Assembly (NCBI GenBank): GCA_016197205.1
Contig: JACPWG010000104.1
Coordinates: 1 to 64,000 of the forward strand
Reading direction: 5' to 3'
DNA length: 64,000 bases
Source: Planctomycetota bacterium
GTDB taxonomy: Bacteria > Planctomycetota > MHYJ01 > WSZJ01 > JACPWG01
The notes below the pieces were generated by a model. It was given only the letters and a program-made list of their open reading frames with translations. It had not been told where the DNA came from and did not search any database. The translations under genes were made by a program, and so were the position numbers. Position 1 is the stretch's first letter. The number at the start of each line of letters is the position of its first letter. Positions 44,366 through 54,400 of the stretch are shown piece by piece.

Positions 44366-44425
44366 TGGGGAGCGAACCCCGTTTTTGTTTTATTGGAATC
44401 GACGCTGCGGTCTTCACGAATGTTC

Positions 44426-44455
44426 TTGAGTTCAGGGGAACGGTTGCCGTAGAAT
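44426..44455 (+). promoter_or_regulatory. Sigma70-type promoter of the GspK-LamG gene
   Basis: TTGAGT (44426-44431), 18 bases, TAGAAT (44450-44455). The leader to the ATG at 44597 is about 135 bases. The divergent S41 promoter is only 60 bases away. Confidence 0.6.
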
Positions 44456-44596
44456 CCTCTTGGCGTCGCTGAGGACGCACGGATCAGGCGCGCGAGGCTG
44501 GGCGAGCCCGCTTCGGCAACCCGGAGCGGACACGGGCGGGCGAACGCCCGACAACGCGAAAACGCGCTCGAGTCTCCTTTGTTTAGGGGCAGGGTC

Positions 44597-47470
44597 ATGA
44601 AGCCAGGGGATCCCCGGAGGGGCTTCGCGCTTGTGTTTTGCGTGGGGATGCTTGCCCTCTTGTCCGTCCTGGGGGTCTATTTCACGACCATGACCTCCGT
44701 CGAGGCCGGCACCGCGAAGGCCTACCTCGAGCAGGCACGCGCGCGGCTTCTCGCCCAGTCCGGCGTCGAGCGGGCTTGCGCGGAGCTGCAACGGCTCGCC
44801 TGGACTCAGGCCTGGGAGGACCTGCGGGCGCCCTGGTCGTACAAGCGGTTCACGGATGCCAACGGCAACGGGGCCTATGATCGCGGAGAGGCCGTGGTTT
44901 CGGTGCCGTGGCGCGGAGGACCCGAGTCGGACACCGCGGATCTGGACGGCTCCCAATACCCCTCCCTGCGCGAGGGCGTGGTCGATGTTGGGGCGGTCCC
45001 GCAGGGCTATTCCGGGCGCGTGGGGGCGACCTACGCCGACGGCATGGACGCCTACGCCCTCCGCATCATGGACTGCGCCGGCCGGATCTACATCAATGGG
45101 CCCGTCGAGGTTCAGGCGGGCCTGCCGACCCGGTTCCTCGCCTCCAACGTCCGCCGGATGCTCGATACGCTCGGCCGGCAACTCGGCATCGCCGGGCTGG
45201 GAAACACCCTCAGCAACAATCGCCCCGCGCTCGGCTACCAGGTCAAGTCCGAGTTGAGGCCGCTTCTCGGGACGGCAAACTACGACAAAGTGCAGGACTT
45301 CCTCACGACGCACGCGTGGGTCGATTTCAAGACGCTGAATCCGGCCGCGCTTCAACCGATCACGGGCGCGGGGACGATCATGCAAAACCCGAACAGGCGG
45401 TGGTCGATGACCCGCTTCCAGCCGAGCTTCGCCTCCTGCTCGGCCTCGGACCACCAGAACGACAGCCTACGCAATTTCGATTTCCAAGAGACGACGGAGC
45501 CGGGACGCTGGGTGGTCAGCGGGCAGCCTCAGCAGCCCATCCTGCAGCCGCGCGCTCCCATCAACGTCAATACCGCGAGTCGAGAGGTCCTGGTCGCGGT
45601 GTTCAACGACCTTGGGGCCGACTGCCTGGATCGCTCCGGCCGCACCGGCGTGCGACCGGGCACGACCGTTCCCGGCGGCGCCCCGAACACGGTCATCGAC
45701 CTGGCTGCCGCCCGGCGCCTCGCGGATGCCGTGCTGGCGTATCGCGTCGTCCGCAGCTTCACGACCTGGGAGCAATTCAACGCCTTCATCAACAGCCAAG
45801 CTCTTGCTGCTCCCTTGAAGCAGCTCGTGAAGGCGGCGGCGAACCCGAACAGCAGGCTCCATGGGATGAACTACAACAAGGCCCTGGGCTGGGACTCCGA
45901 CGTGGGCTCCGGGGCGCGCTTCGGCGACACCGACAAGGCCGCCCTGAAGCGCTGGACGACGGAATTCTGCTTCAGTTCGATGGGGTATTTCGAAGTCGAG
46001 TCCCTGGGGCTCCTCGTCCGCTCCGGCGTGGCGGTGGCCAAGGCCCGGCTCACGGTACTGGCGAGGGTGTACCAGGTCCTTCGCCACTCCACGCAATACG
46101 ATTTCGAGTCTTGCGCCTCGGGCCGCAGCGGCGTCGCCAGTTTTCCGGAACCCGTCTCGAACTTTCCGGGTTCCGGCAACTTCCTTTTCGGACGCGGACG
46201 CACCGGGGACGTCGACGGCAACGTCCAGCTTGCACCGTTCGTCGCCCCGGCCGGCAATCGGCTTACCTTTCGCGCCGATTTCGTCAACGGCCTGCTTGCG
46301 GACCGGGCGAAGGGAAACCCAACCGCCTCCGGCACGGCGGACGACGGCGTAAGCGTTTTCGATTACAGGGACCCGTCGGAACTGCGCCCGGACGGCGTCT
46401 TCTGCCACGAGTCCGACCGGGTCTCCTACAATCCGTCGCCCCTGTACGGCTCCGCCAGGTGGCGCTCCTGGGACGAGTACTTGCGTTACGACTCCAACGC
46501 GAATCTACCTGCGAACGGCACCCTCGAGCTGTGGGTGAAGCCGACCTGGGACTCGGCGGAGGTGCCCTCGGACATCACCGACACAAAAACTTTTTTTTCG
46601 TGCGGCGCGCAGACCCTCGGCTGGGGGTACCCTTCGAATTTTTCGGTGCGCCGGCGGTTCTGCCTCTACTACCGCGCCGGCCGCGTCAATTTCTATGTCG
46701 GCAACAACGTGGACGGGACAAGCGCCGTCAACCGGCCGGTTAACTACCCGGACCGGTTCCAGGCGGTCGCCGGCCCCTATGCGTTCTCGACCTTCTTCGG
46801 GAAGGCCAGCGTCCCCGTGAGCTGGCGGGCCGGCGAGTGGCACCAGCTCGTGGCCGTCTGGCAGGATAGCAAGGCGCGGCTCTATGTCGACGGGGTGAAG
46901 TGCGGCAACGACCTCACGCCGATCGACGGCTGGACGGGGGGAAAACCAGGGTGGTCCATGCATGTCGGGCACAACCGGTTCCTCAGAAACATGTGCAACG
47001 GCTATCCCTTCAACGCCGACTGCACCATCGGGAGCGTGCGGATCCATGACAGCGCCACGCTCTATCCGGCCGCCGGCTTTCCGCCCCCGGACCGCTTCGA
47101 CCGGAACCTCACCGGCCAGTTGCGGCTGAGGCTGTTCCCCACGCTCACGACCGGCGCGGGGCTCCCGGGCCGCCTCGGCACGCTGTCCTGGACGCGCTAC
47201 GTGCCCATCAACGGACGAACGGGAAACTACGTCAACACGGCAGTCGCACTGGACGTGATGGACGGGACCAATCTCGTTGCGACCGCTACCGGGGACGGGA
47301 GCGGCGTCCCGCTCGGAGCCGCGTCCGACGATCTCAGCCAAGTGAACTACGTGATCTCGCTGACCCCGCCAAACGTCACGCCGTGCGTGGAGACGCCCAT
47401 CCTCGATGACGTCACCCTGACGTACGCCGCCGGAACGACCTACTGCTCCTGCTTCTGGTCGGCGGAATAG
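44597..47470 (+). CDS. GspK-like minor pseudopilin with C-terminal LamG domain
   Basis: The 957-residue product starts RRGFALVFCVGMLALLSVLGVYF, a prepilin-type signal with Gly-Phe cleavage site and no Glu5, as in GspK/PilX tip pseudopilins. INVNTASREVL (near 320-330) is the GspK signature, and TTWEQFNAFI-like repeats follow. Residues about 630-830 (TLELWVKPTWDS ... RAGEWHQLVAVWQDSKARLYVDGV) form a concanavalin/LamG jelly roll. The protein is three times normal GspK length (about 310), so it is a fusion that may place a sugar- or protein-binding domain at the tip of a type II secretion pseudopilus. No other gsp genes are nearby. ATG 44597 has GGGGCAGGG before it. Confidence 0.85.
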   Translation: MKPGDPRRGFALVFCVGMLALLSVLGVYFTTMTSVEAGTAKAYLEQARARLLAQSGVERACAELQRLAWTQAWEDLRAPWSYKRFTDANGNGAYDRGEAVVSVPWRGGPESDTADLDGSQYPSLREGVVDVGAVPQGYSGRVGATYADGMDAYALRIMDCAGRIYINGPVEVQAGLPTRFLASNVRRMLDTLGRQLGIAGLGNTLSNNRPALGYQVKSELRPLLGTANYDKVQDFLTTHAWVDFKTLNPAALQPITGAGTIMQNPNRRWSMTRFQPSFASCSASDHQNDSLRNFDFQETTEPGRWVVSGQPQQPILQPRAPINVNTASREVLVAVFNDLGADCLDRSGRTGVRPGTTVPGGAPNTVIDLAAARRLADAVLAYRVVRSFTTWEQFNAFINSQALAAPLKQLVKAAANPNSRLHGMNYNKALGWDSDVGSGARFGDTDKAALKRWTTEFCFSSMGYFEVESLGLLVRSGVAVAKARLTVLARVYQVLRHSTQYDFESCASGRSGVASFPEPVSNFPGSGNFLFGRGRTGDVDGNVQLAPFVAPAGNRLTFRADFVNGLLADRAKGNPTASGTADDGVSVFDYRDPSELRPDGVFCHESDRVSYNPSPLYGSARWRSWDEYLRYDSNANLPANGTLELWVKPTWDSAEVPSDITDTKTFFSCGAQTLGWGYPSNFSVRRRFCLYYRAGRVNFYVGNNVDGTSAVNRPVNYPDRFQAVAGPYAFSTFFGKASVPVSWRAGEWHQLVAVWQDSKARLYVDGVKCGNDLTPIDGWTGGKPGWSMHVGHNRFLRNMCNGYPFNADCTIGSVRIHDSATLYPAAGFPPPDRFDRNLTGQLRLRLFPTLTTGAGLPGRLGTLSWTRYVPINGRTGNYVNTAVALDVMDGTNLVATATGDGSGVPLGAASDDLSQVNYVISLTPPNVTPCVETPILDDVTLTYAAGTTYCSCFWSAE

Positions 47471-47473
47471 CGC

Positions 47474-47570
47474 CCGCGCAAAAATGACTGCGGGGACCCA
47501 GTCCCAAACGCGGCCCTTTGGGCCGCGCCGCGCGAGCCGGAGGCGCGCGCCCCCAGGCACCGGCCGAGCC
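47474..47570 (+). repeat. Dispersed palindromic repeat, family A copy 2
   Basis: Begins CCGCGCAAAAATGACTGCG four bases after the GspK gene stop, has the GCGGCCCTTTGGGCCGC hairpin and ends GCCCCCAGGCACCGG. Orientation relative to the upstream gene end is the same as in copy 1 (5823-5925), where the element forms the gene's stop. Probably acts as a 3' hairpin here too. Confidence 0.8.
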
Positions 47571-47904
47571 AAGAAAAGGCAGAGTAGGGTCCCGTAAGAA
47601 AATAACTTGCTCGTTCGACGCGCAGGGGGGGGACAAGAATTCTCGATGCTGAATTTTCAAGACTCAGATAAGGCGCACGGTTCGATTCTCAATGACCACC
47701 CTGGAACGTAGCCCGGGCACGGAATCGCGGACTCTGAGCCTTGAACTTTGAGCCTTGCCTGAAAATTGAGCCTTGAGCCTTGAGCCTTTTCCTGAGGAGT
47801 TCCCCGGTTTCCGAACTGCATGAGTTGTTTCTTTACGGTCCCTAACCTTGGCGCGGGCGCGCGGTGCGGAAGCGTCGAGTCGCGCATCGCCGGAGATGGG
47901 CTCC
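47571..47904. other. Intergenic region with short tandem repeats
   Basis: No gene seen. 47734-47790 has tandem TGAGCCT/TTGAGCC heptamers (about five copies with short interruptions). The last part holds the start region of the HEAT-repeat gene. No confident promoter. Confidence 0.55.
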
Positions 47905-49749
47905 ATGCACCGTTTGGCGGGACTTCTCCTGCTGCTCTGGCTCGTGGCGCCGGCCGCGCCGGGCTTCGCCCAGGAGCACGGGGTCGAAATCGGCCTGGCA
48001 GCCAAGCCTTCTCTCGACCAGAAAACGCCGGTGGTCGAGGTACGGGGTTGGACGAACCTGCCCGACGGCGTCGCGGTGGAGCTCGCCCTGTCTTACTTGG
48101 GTACTCGCCTGCGATGGGCTCGCGGGGTCGTCAAGGATGGGAAATTCGGCGCCTCGATCGAGCTCGCCAAGGGCGTTTTGCTGCCTTCCGCGGTCTATGC
48201 CGTCGAGGCGCTCGTATTCCCCAATCGCCAGGACCGACCGGAACTGGCCGCGCTCTCCTATAGGGAAACGGCCATTCCGCTTCCGGTGGGCACGCCCGAG
48301 GAAATCCAGCAGACGAGGCGGAACCACCTGTACGCCTTGAAGGAGTTGACCGAAGCGCTCCGCCGCAACTACGACCCGTTGCGCGAACTCTATGCGAAAT
48401 ACGAAAAGGAGACCGGCTTCGACGAGCGCCGATGGGGGGAGGAAGTCGCCGCGCAGTGCGAGGCGATCGGCAAGGTCGCCGCCGTGGTGGCCGAGCGCCG
48501 CATCGAGTATGCGGTCCAGCTCTTTCCCGCGATCGAAGAGGGGCTCAACAGCTTCACGGAGCTCATGGCGGAGCTTCCCACCCACATGCAGGCGCGCCTG
48601 GCTCTCGACAGACGGGACAAGGCCGCCGCGGAGCACCTGGGCGCAGGCACCTTCCTGGAGAACGCCGATGACGCAGTGAAAAGAAGCTACCAGCCCCTGG
48701 TCGAACAGATCGCGCTCAAAGAAAAGATGCCCGACGAGGGTCCGATCCGGGTGTGGCTCGCGAAAGTCGACGCCCTCCACAAGGGCGTCTCGACGGCCTT
48801 TCATGCCCGCTACGAGCGCAAGGCCGTCGCCTCCGACACCGACTGGCTGGAGGCGGAGGCGGCGTTGAAGGCCGCGCTGCCCATCCTCGAGGCGGGCCTA
48901 AAGCAATTCGCCCAGACAGGTTTTTTCAACGCCTACCCCGAACAGCTCTCCGCCATGAAGGAGATGCCCGCCCTCCTTGAGGCTTTCCAGGGCGTCTGCC
49001 GGCGTGTGCTCGACGGAAAGGCTGAGGCGGGCGCAGTGGCCGCCGGCGAGGACAGATTGACGAATACCCTGGCGAGCGTCACGACCCTGCTCGGACTCGC
49101 AACCTCGATTCCCGACTCGTTCTCGGCCGCGACGCCGGCGGGCGCCGCTACGCTCTCGCCGGAGGGCGAGCAGCAGCTTCGCCGGGACCTCGGACTCTTC
49201 GCCGGCGGCCCGCCCCTGGAGTGCACGGAGGCCGGAATTCGCATCGCGCGCCTCGGCCGCGTCGCGGTGCCCTTCCTCCTCGAAGGCTTGTCCGGCGCGG
49301 ACCGCAACACAGGCCTCTGGAGCGCAAAGACCCTGTCCATGATCGAGGACGAGCGAGCCGTCCCGGCGCTGATCCAGTTCTACCGCACGCATCGCGAAAC
49401 CGAGGTCGAATTGCTCGTCATCGAGTCGGTGGGCATCATGGGGCCGGGTTTCCGCGCCGCTTCCGCGCCCTTCCTCGTCGAGGAAATCAAGAGCCAGGCG
49501 GTCGAAGTCCGTTTGGCGTGCGTGCAGGCGATGAAGGCGGTCAAGGATCCGCTGTTCCGGCCGATTGCCTGCGATTGCCTGAACGATCCGGACCCGCAGG
49601 TCCGGGAGCGGGCGGGGCTGCTGCTGGAGACCCTGACCGGCGAAAACGTCTTCACCTCGGGCTACTCCTCGAATGCCCCCGAGTCGGAACGCCGGAGCTT
49701 CGCCGCGGCGTTCAAGGAGTATCTCGCGCGCCGGCAGGCGTCGAAGTAG
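47905..49749 (+). CDS. Exported HEAT-repeat protein, unknown
   Basis: The 614-residue product has a signal peptide (LAGLLLLLWLVAPAAPGFAQ), a beta-rich stretch (25-130: EVRGWTNLPDGVAVELALSYLG), a long helical part (130-440), then HEAT-like repeats from about 465-600 (AVPFLLEGLSGADRNTGLWSAKTLS, ERAVPALIQFY, QAVEVRLACVQAMKAVKDP, PDPQVRERAGLLLE). I chose the ATG at 47905 because GGAG lies nine bases upstream; an ATG at 47896 is also in frame. The next gene is six bases on, so they are an operon. Partner and function unknown. Confidence 0.72.
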   Translation: MHRLAGLLLLLWLVAPAAPGFAQEHGVEIGLAAKPSLDQKTPVVEVRGWTNLPDGVAVELALSYLGTRLRWARGVVKDGKFGASIELAKGVLLPSAVYAVEALVFPNRQDRPELAALSYRETAIPLPVGTPEEIQQTRRNHLYALKELTEALRRNYDPLRELYAKYEKETGFDERRWGEEVAAQCEAIGKVAAVVAERRIEYAVQLFPAIEEGLNSFTELMAELPTHMQARLALDRRDKAAAEHLGAGTFLENADDAVKRSYQPLVEQIALKEKMPDEGPIRVWLAKVDALHKGVSTAFHARYERKAVASDTDWLEAEAALKAALPILEAGLKQFAQTGFFNAYPEQLSAMKEMPALLEAFQGVCRRVLDGKAEAGAVAAGEDRLTNTLASVTTLLGLATSIPDSFSAATPAGAATLSPEGEQQLRRDLGLFAGGPPLECTEAGIRIARLGRVAVPFLLEGLSGADRNTGLWSAKTLSMIEDERAVPALIQFYRTHRETEVELLVIESVGIMGPGFRAASAPFLVEEIKSQAVEVRLACVQAMKAVKDPLFRPIACDCLNDPDPQVRERAGLLLETLTGENVFTSGYSSNAPESERRSFAAAFKEYLARRQASK

Positions 49750-49755
49750 GCGAGC

Positions 49756-51255
49756 ATGAGACGACCCCTGCGCGGGCCCGCCGTCGGGCTGCGCTTTTTC
49801 CTCGGCGCCCTCCTCCTGGGCGGCCTGCCGGTCGGCGGCGAGGATCCGACAGGCCCGCCGGCACAGGGTGCACGGGACCCCGCCGTGGAGGGTTGGCTTG
49901 GCGCCGAGGTCTGGCGTTCGGCCGCGGCTCGGGGCATCGCCGTACGGTCGGTGGAGGAGGGGGGGCCGGCGCAGCAGGGGGGCTTGCGAAAGGGGGATGC
50001 GATCCTGGCTCTTCAGGGGCATCCCGCCCAGGACCCATACGCCTTCACGGCTGCGGTCCGGCGGCTGGCTCCGGGGGCGGCGCTGCTCCTGGAGGTGAGG
50101 CGTGAAGAGCGGCTGCTGTCGCTCGAGGTGCGTCTGGGTCGTCGCCCGCTCCGCCCTGTTTTCCAGGCCGCCGCCGCGCGAGGCCGTCAGTGGCTCGCCG
50201 GGCAGCAGCTCCCCTCCGGCGCATGGGCCACAGGCAGACGCAGTGCCGGCGCCGCTCCGGCCACGCCCTGTTCCGCGCTTACCGCGCTGTCGCTTCTGGC
50301 GCTCGCCTCCGGCCCTGCGGCCGAGCGCACGCTGCACGCCGCCCCGCTCCAAGCGGGCATTTCCTTCCTCCTCGCCCGACAGGGCCCCGCCGGCCTGGTC
50401 TTGAGCCCCCAGGAGCCCGTCCAATTGCAAACCTACGCAACCGCCCTGGCGATTCGCGCCCTCCGGGCCCTGGACGCCGAGCGGTCGGCAGGCGCGACGG
50501 CCCGGATGCGCGACGGACTCGAACGTTCTCAGCTTGTCGAAGCACACGGTTTCGCCGAGGCCGAGCCGCTGTACGGCTCGTGGAATTATTACGACCAGCT
50601 TCAGTCACATTCCCTACGGGGCGATACCTCGGTGCTTGTCTTCGCGCTCGAGGGGCTCCGCGCCGGCGCGCTCGACGGCCGTTCGCCCGCATGGAACAAG
50701 GCGCTGGTCTTCCTGCGCCGCTGCCAGAACCTGGCGGATGACCCCGGCCTGGCCGTCGAGGCCGACGACGGAGGCTTCTTCTCCGAACCTCAACTCAGCA
50801 AAGCCGGCGAGACTCCCGACCGGTCGGGCCGCCACATGCGGCTTCGCTCCTACGGCAGCGCGACCTGCGATGGCCTGCGGAGTCTGCTGCTCGCCGGCTT
50901 GTCCAAAGAGGACCCACGCGTTCAGGCCGCTCTCGGCTGGCTCCGGCGGAACTACACCCTCCGCGAAAACCCCGGCTTCGCGGCGAACGTCCCCGTCGCC
51001 TGGGCGAACGGCATGTTTTTCTACTACGTCGCGGCGCTCGCCGCGGCTCTCGACCTGTATGGCGTGGAAACGGTGACGACGCCGGACGGGGAGCTGCATT
51101 TCTGGCCGCGCGAGGTCGGCGATTGGCTCTCGGGCCTTCAAAAGGAGGATGGCTCCTGGGCCAATGCGTGTGGCCTGATGGGAGAAGACGATCCCGTCGC
51201 GGCTACCGCCCTCGCCCTGCTGGCCCTGGAGTCGGCGCTCAAGCGCCTCGACTAG
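49756..51255 (+). CDS. Exported PDZ plus squalene-cyclase-like repeat protein
   Basis: The 499-residue product has a signal peptide (FFLGALLLGGLPVGG), a PDZ domain (about 44-128: WLGAEV, GGPAQQGGLRKGDAILALQG) and, from about 130, alpha-alpha toroid repeats of the prenyltransferase/squalene oxidase type: GRQWLAGQQLPSGAW, YGSWNYYDQLQ, DGLRSLLLAGLSKEDPRVQAALGWLRRNYT and SGLQKEDGSWANACGLMGEDD. The usual DxDD catalytic motif of cyclases is not seen, so it may bind rather than cyclise. It pairs with the preceding HEAT protein and could form a periplasmic scaffold. Unrecognised beyond its folds. Confidence 0.78.
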   Translation: MRRPLRGPAVGLRFFLGALLLGGLPVGGEDPTGPPAQGARDPAVEGWLGAEVWRSAAARGIAVRSVEEGGPAQQGGLRKGDAILALQGHPAQDPYAFTAAVRRLAPGAALLLEVRREERLLSLEVRLGRRPLRPVFQAAAARGRQWLAGQQLPSGAWATGRRSAGAAPATPCSALTALSLLALASGPAAERTLHAAPLQAGISFLLARQGPAGLVLSPQEPVQLQTYATALAIRALRALDAERSAGATARMRDGLERSQLVEAHGFAEAEPLYGSWNYYDQLQSHSLRGDTSVLVFALEGLRAGALDGRSPAWNKALVFLRRCQNLADDPGLAVEADDGGFFSEPQLSKAGETPDRSGRHMRLRSYGSATCDGLRSLLLAGLSKEDPRVQAALGWLRRNYTLRENPGFAANVPVAWANGMFFYYVAALAAALDLYGVETVTTPDGELHFWPREVGDWLSGLQKEDGSWANACGLMGEDDPVAATALALLALESALKRLD

Positions 51256-51316
51256 TGGGCCTTCAACCTTGATTCGAGGGGTGCGCGACCCGGGGGCAAA
51301 TGTTCAAGGTTCAATA

Positions 51317-51335
51317 ACGGGCCACGAGAGCCCGT
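51317..51335. terminator. Hairpin between convergent genes
   Basis: ACGGGC (51317-51322) pairs with GCCCGT (51330-51335) around a seven-base loop. It lies between convergent gene ends at 51255 and 51437, but neither strand has a real U-tract, so it is a weak candidate. Confidence 0.3.
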
Positions 51336-51436
51336 TCCTCCCTCCTCCGCCTCACCCCCCTCAGGAGGGGGCGCGCGGGTCGGCCCAACGCCGGGCAGGG
51401 TTCCCGTGCCCGCAGCCTCGGTCCCGAGAGGCGGCT

Positions 51437-54400
51437 CTATTTTTCGCATGCGGCGCGAACGACGCCGTCCGGGCCCAGGAATTCGACGACTCCTCCGGCT
51501 TCCGGCAGGGGGGAGAGCGGACCCACGGTCGAGCCGAGGTAGGCATATACGCGGTCCTCGTCGACATGCACCGCGAAGCGGGGCAAGCCGGGCGCCTCGC
51601 CCCGTCGGATGCCCTGGAAGCGGCGAAAGCGGATGGCAGGGGTGAGCGTCACGCTCTGCAACAAACGGCCGTTAGTTGCGTCCAGCACGCGGATTCGCCC
51701 CAGGAGAGGAACCCTGCAGGCGGCCTCGGTCCCGGCGCCCTGCCCCGGTGCGCCTTCGGTCCCGAAGGAGAGCTCGACCCAGCCTTGCCGTTCGACGACC
51801 GCCGGCCCGCCGGCTGCGCCCGCGGCTCCCCCTCCGCCGTTCGAACGCCCTCGTTCGATTTCCAGCAGCCGAGCTTTCACCTCTCGAAGCCTCGGCCCGG
51901 CGACGGGCTCCCGAAGGACGGGAGAGTCGAAAGGCTCGTGCCCGAAAAAGGCGACCAGGTCGCTCGTTCGTGCAAGGATACGCGCGCGCTCCGCGTCCGC
52001 GAGGGCTCCCCCAGCGCCCGCCACGAATTGGCGCGGCAGCTCGGCGGGCACCGCCGCGCGTGGACAAGACGCCGTCCCCAGCCGCACTGCGACCGCATCG
52101 AGGCAGGCGCCGACGATCCGGCTCGTCTCAGGCTCCTGCTCGTCAAGGAGCGCGGTCGCCAAGGGGACGGCCTCGACGTCCCGGGCGAGGAGCAGCGCGC
52201 GCGCCGCTTCGGCCAGCGCCCTGCGTTCCTCGACAAAGCGGGCCTTGGGCGCCCTCAGTTCTTCGCGCAGCAGGAAACGAGTGTCGTGGCCCATCCGCCC
52301 GAGGGCGATCAGCGCAAGGGTTCGCGGCAGGGCCGTGGGCTCGTTGGCCAGGCGCTCCAAGGCTTCGTGGGCCGACTCCAGCGCCGAGGAGGGCGTGGCC
52401 GACTCCGAGCCGCCGGGCGGCGTTGGCGAAAAAAAAGATGCTATTGTCAGGGCTGCATTGGCGCGTGTCCCCACGCTCGGATCGATGCGGGCCGCCTCGA
52501 GGAGGCTGCCGAAGAGAGGCCAGGCACGCCTCATCGCGGCCACGGCGCCCGCGCGGAGGTCGGGATGCGGATCCTGGAGCAGGGCTCGCAGCGGTTCCAA
52601 CAGCGCCGCCGCCGTCTCGCCTTGCTCCGCCCCTTCCTTCCCGACCGCGGCTTCGAGCGACAGGTGCTCCCGCGCCGCGAGCAGGATCTCGTTTCGCACT
52701 TGGAAGGGTTGCCGGTCGTCGGAGGCCAAGCGGAAGAGCGCGGTGAAAGCTCCCGGCGTTCCGATGGCGCCCAGGTCGCACACGGCGGGGAGGCACACGA
52801 AACCGTCCCGCAGCAGCTCGATCAGGTCCGGCGCCTCGGGCGGACCTGCGAGCCCGTGGAGGATGGTGAGCGCGTCGATCCGGTCCGGACACTTCCGGTC
52901 GCCGCAGGGCGGGGCGATCGCGAAGTCGAGCAGCGGGCGAGCGCTGGCCGGGTCCTTTACATGCTCCAGGGCACGCAGCGCAGCCTGCGTGAGCCCCGCT
53001 TCCTCACCGGCAGCCAGGCAACGAAGAAGCGGCGCCGTGGCGCGGCGGTCCGATGCGAAGCCCAGGGCGTCGGCGGCCGGGACGCGCAGACCTACATCCG
53101 AGTCCGAAAGAAAGGCGAGCAGGTCAAGGACCACCTCCTCGGGCGCCGCATCGACCGGCAGGGGCCGGCCGCCGCTCCCGATTTCCGGCGCAATGCTCCA
53201 AGCCACCTCCCGAGCTCGCCATTCCTGCCACCGGAGCTCCAGGGTGCGAACCAGCAGCCGCAGCGCCCGCTTCCTCCGGCCGCGATCCATGCTCCAGGCT
53301 TCCCGCGAAAGCAGGCGCAGGGCCTCCCCCCCCGCGGCCAGGAGTTCGCGAAATGCGCCCTCCGGCGAGGCTTCGAGGCCGCTCGACGCCGCTTCGAGGG
53401 CCCGGGCCACGGCCGCCCGCGCGGGACCGGTTGCGTCTCCCGGTACAGGCTCCGCGGCCGCGCCCGCCGACTCCCGGGCCGCGTCCGTCTGCTGCCTACG
53501 GTTCAGCTCCAGCGCTCGCCGAAGGGTGTGCGCCAGAACCTCGGGGCCGACTCCTCCCAGCACCTCCTTCACGACTCGCCCATCCGCCAGCTCGATCCGT
53601 TCGCCGCACTCGGCGAGCCCCAGCCGCTCCAGCTCGCGCCGTTCGGGGTCTGCGATCCGTACTGGCACGGCTTGCCGCGCGAGCTCCGCCACGCGAGGGT
53701 CATCAAAGGCGGCGAGCCTCTCCTCGCAGCTCGCGCACCCGCGCCCGCAATGAAAGTCCACGAGGATCGGAACCTTCCGCTCCGCGGCGATGGACCGGGC
53801 GCGGTCGATGCTCGTCTCCCAGGCGATCGCCGTTTCTGTGGCGAGGGGTTTGGCCTCGGCGAGGGGGTGTGCGATGGAGCGGCGCGCGGCTTCGTAGTCG
53901 AAGCCTTTGAAGGTAGGGCTCTCGGCATTGTGGCAGCGCGAGCAGGTGGTCGCGTCGGGCCTGAGGAGGCCGAGCGCTTCGGCTTGCCGGGGATTGAGCA
54001 TCGCCGCGCGGGTCCGGTACCCACTGCCAGGCCCGTGGCATGCTTCGCACTGGACCCCGTCGGCCACGCGAAAGGTGGAAGCGAAACCTCGGGGCGGCCC
54101 CTCCCTCCCCGTAGTATGGCAACGGAGGCACCGATCGTCCGCTTGGGGCGAGGCGATTCCCAAAGCGGCGGCGACCTGTAAGGCTCGTGGCCCGGCCAAG
54201 GTCCGGAAGGCGCGTGCGTGGGCGCTCTGCTGCCAGCGGCCGAACTGGTCGCCGAGACCGCGGGTGGAGTGGCAGGAACGGCAACCGTCGGCGCCGACAT
54301 ACGTGGGCGGGGTCGGCGCGGGCGTTCTCTCCTCTTGAGTGCATGCCGTTTCGACCAGCAGCAAGATGCCGAACAGGGCGTAGGCGGGACTCCGCCCGCG

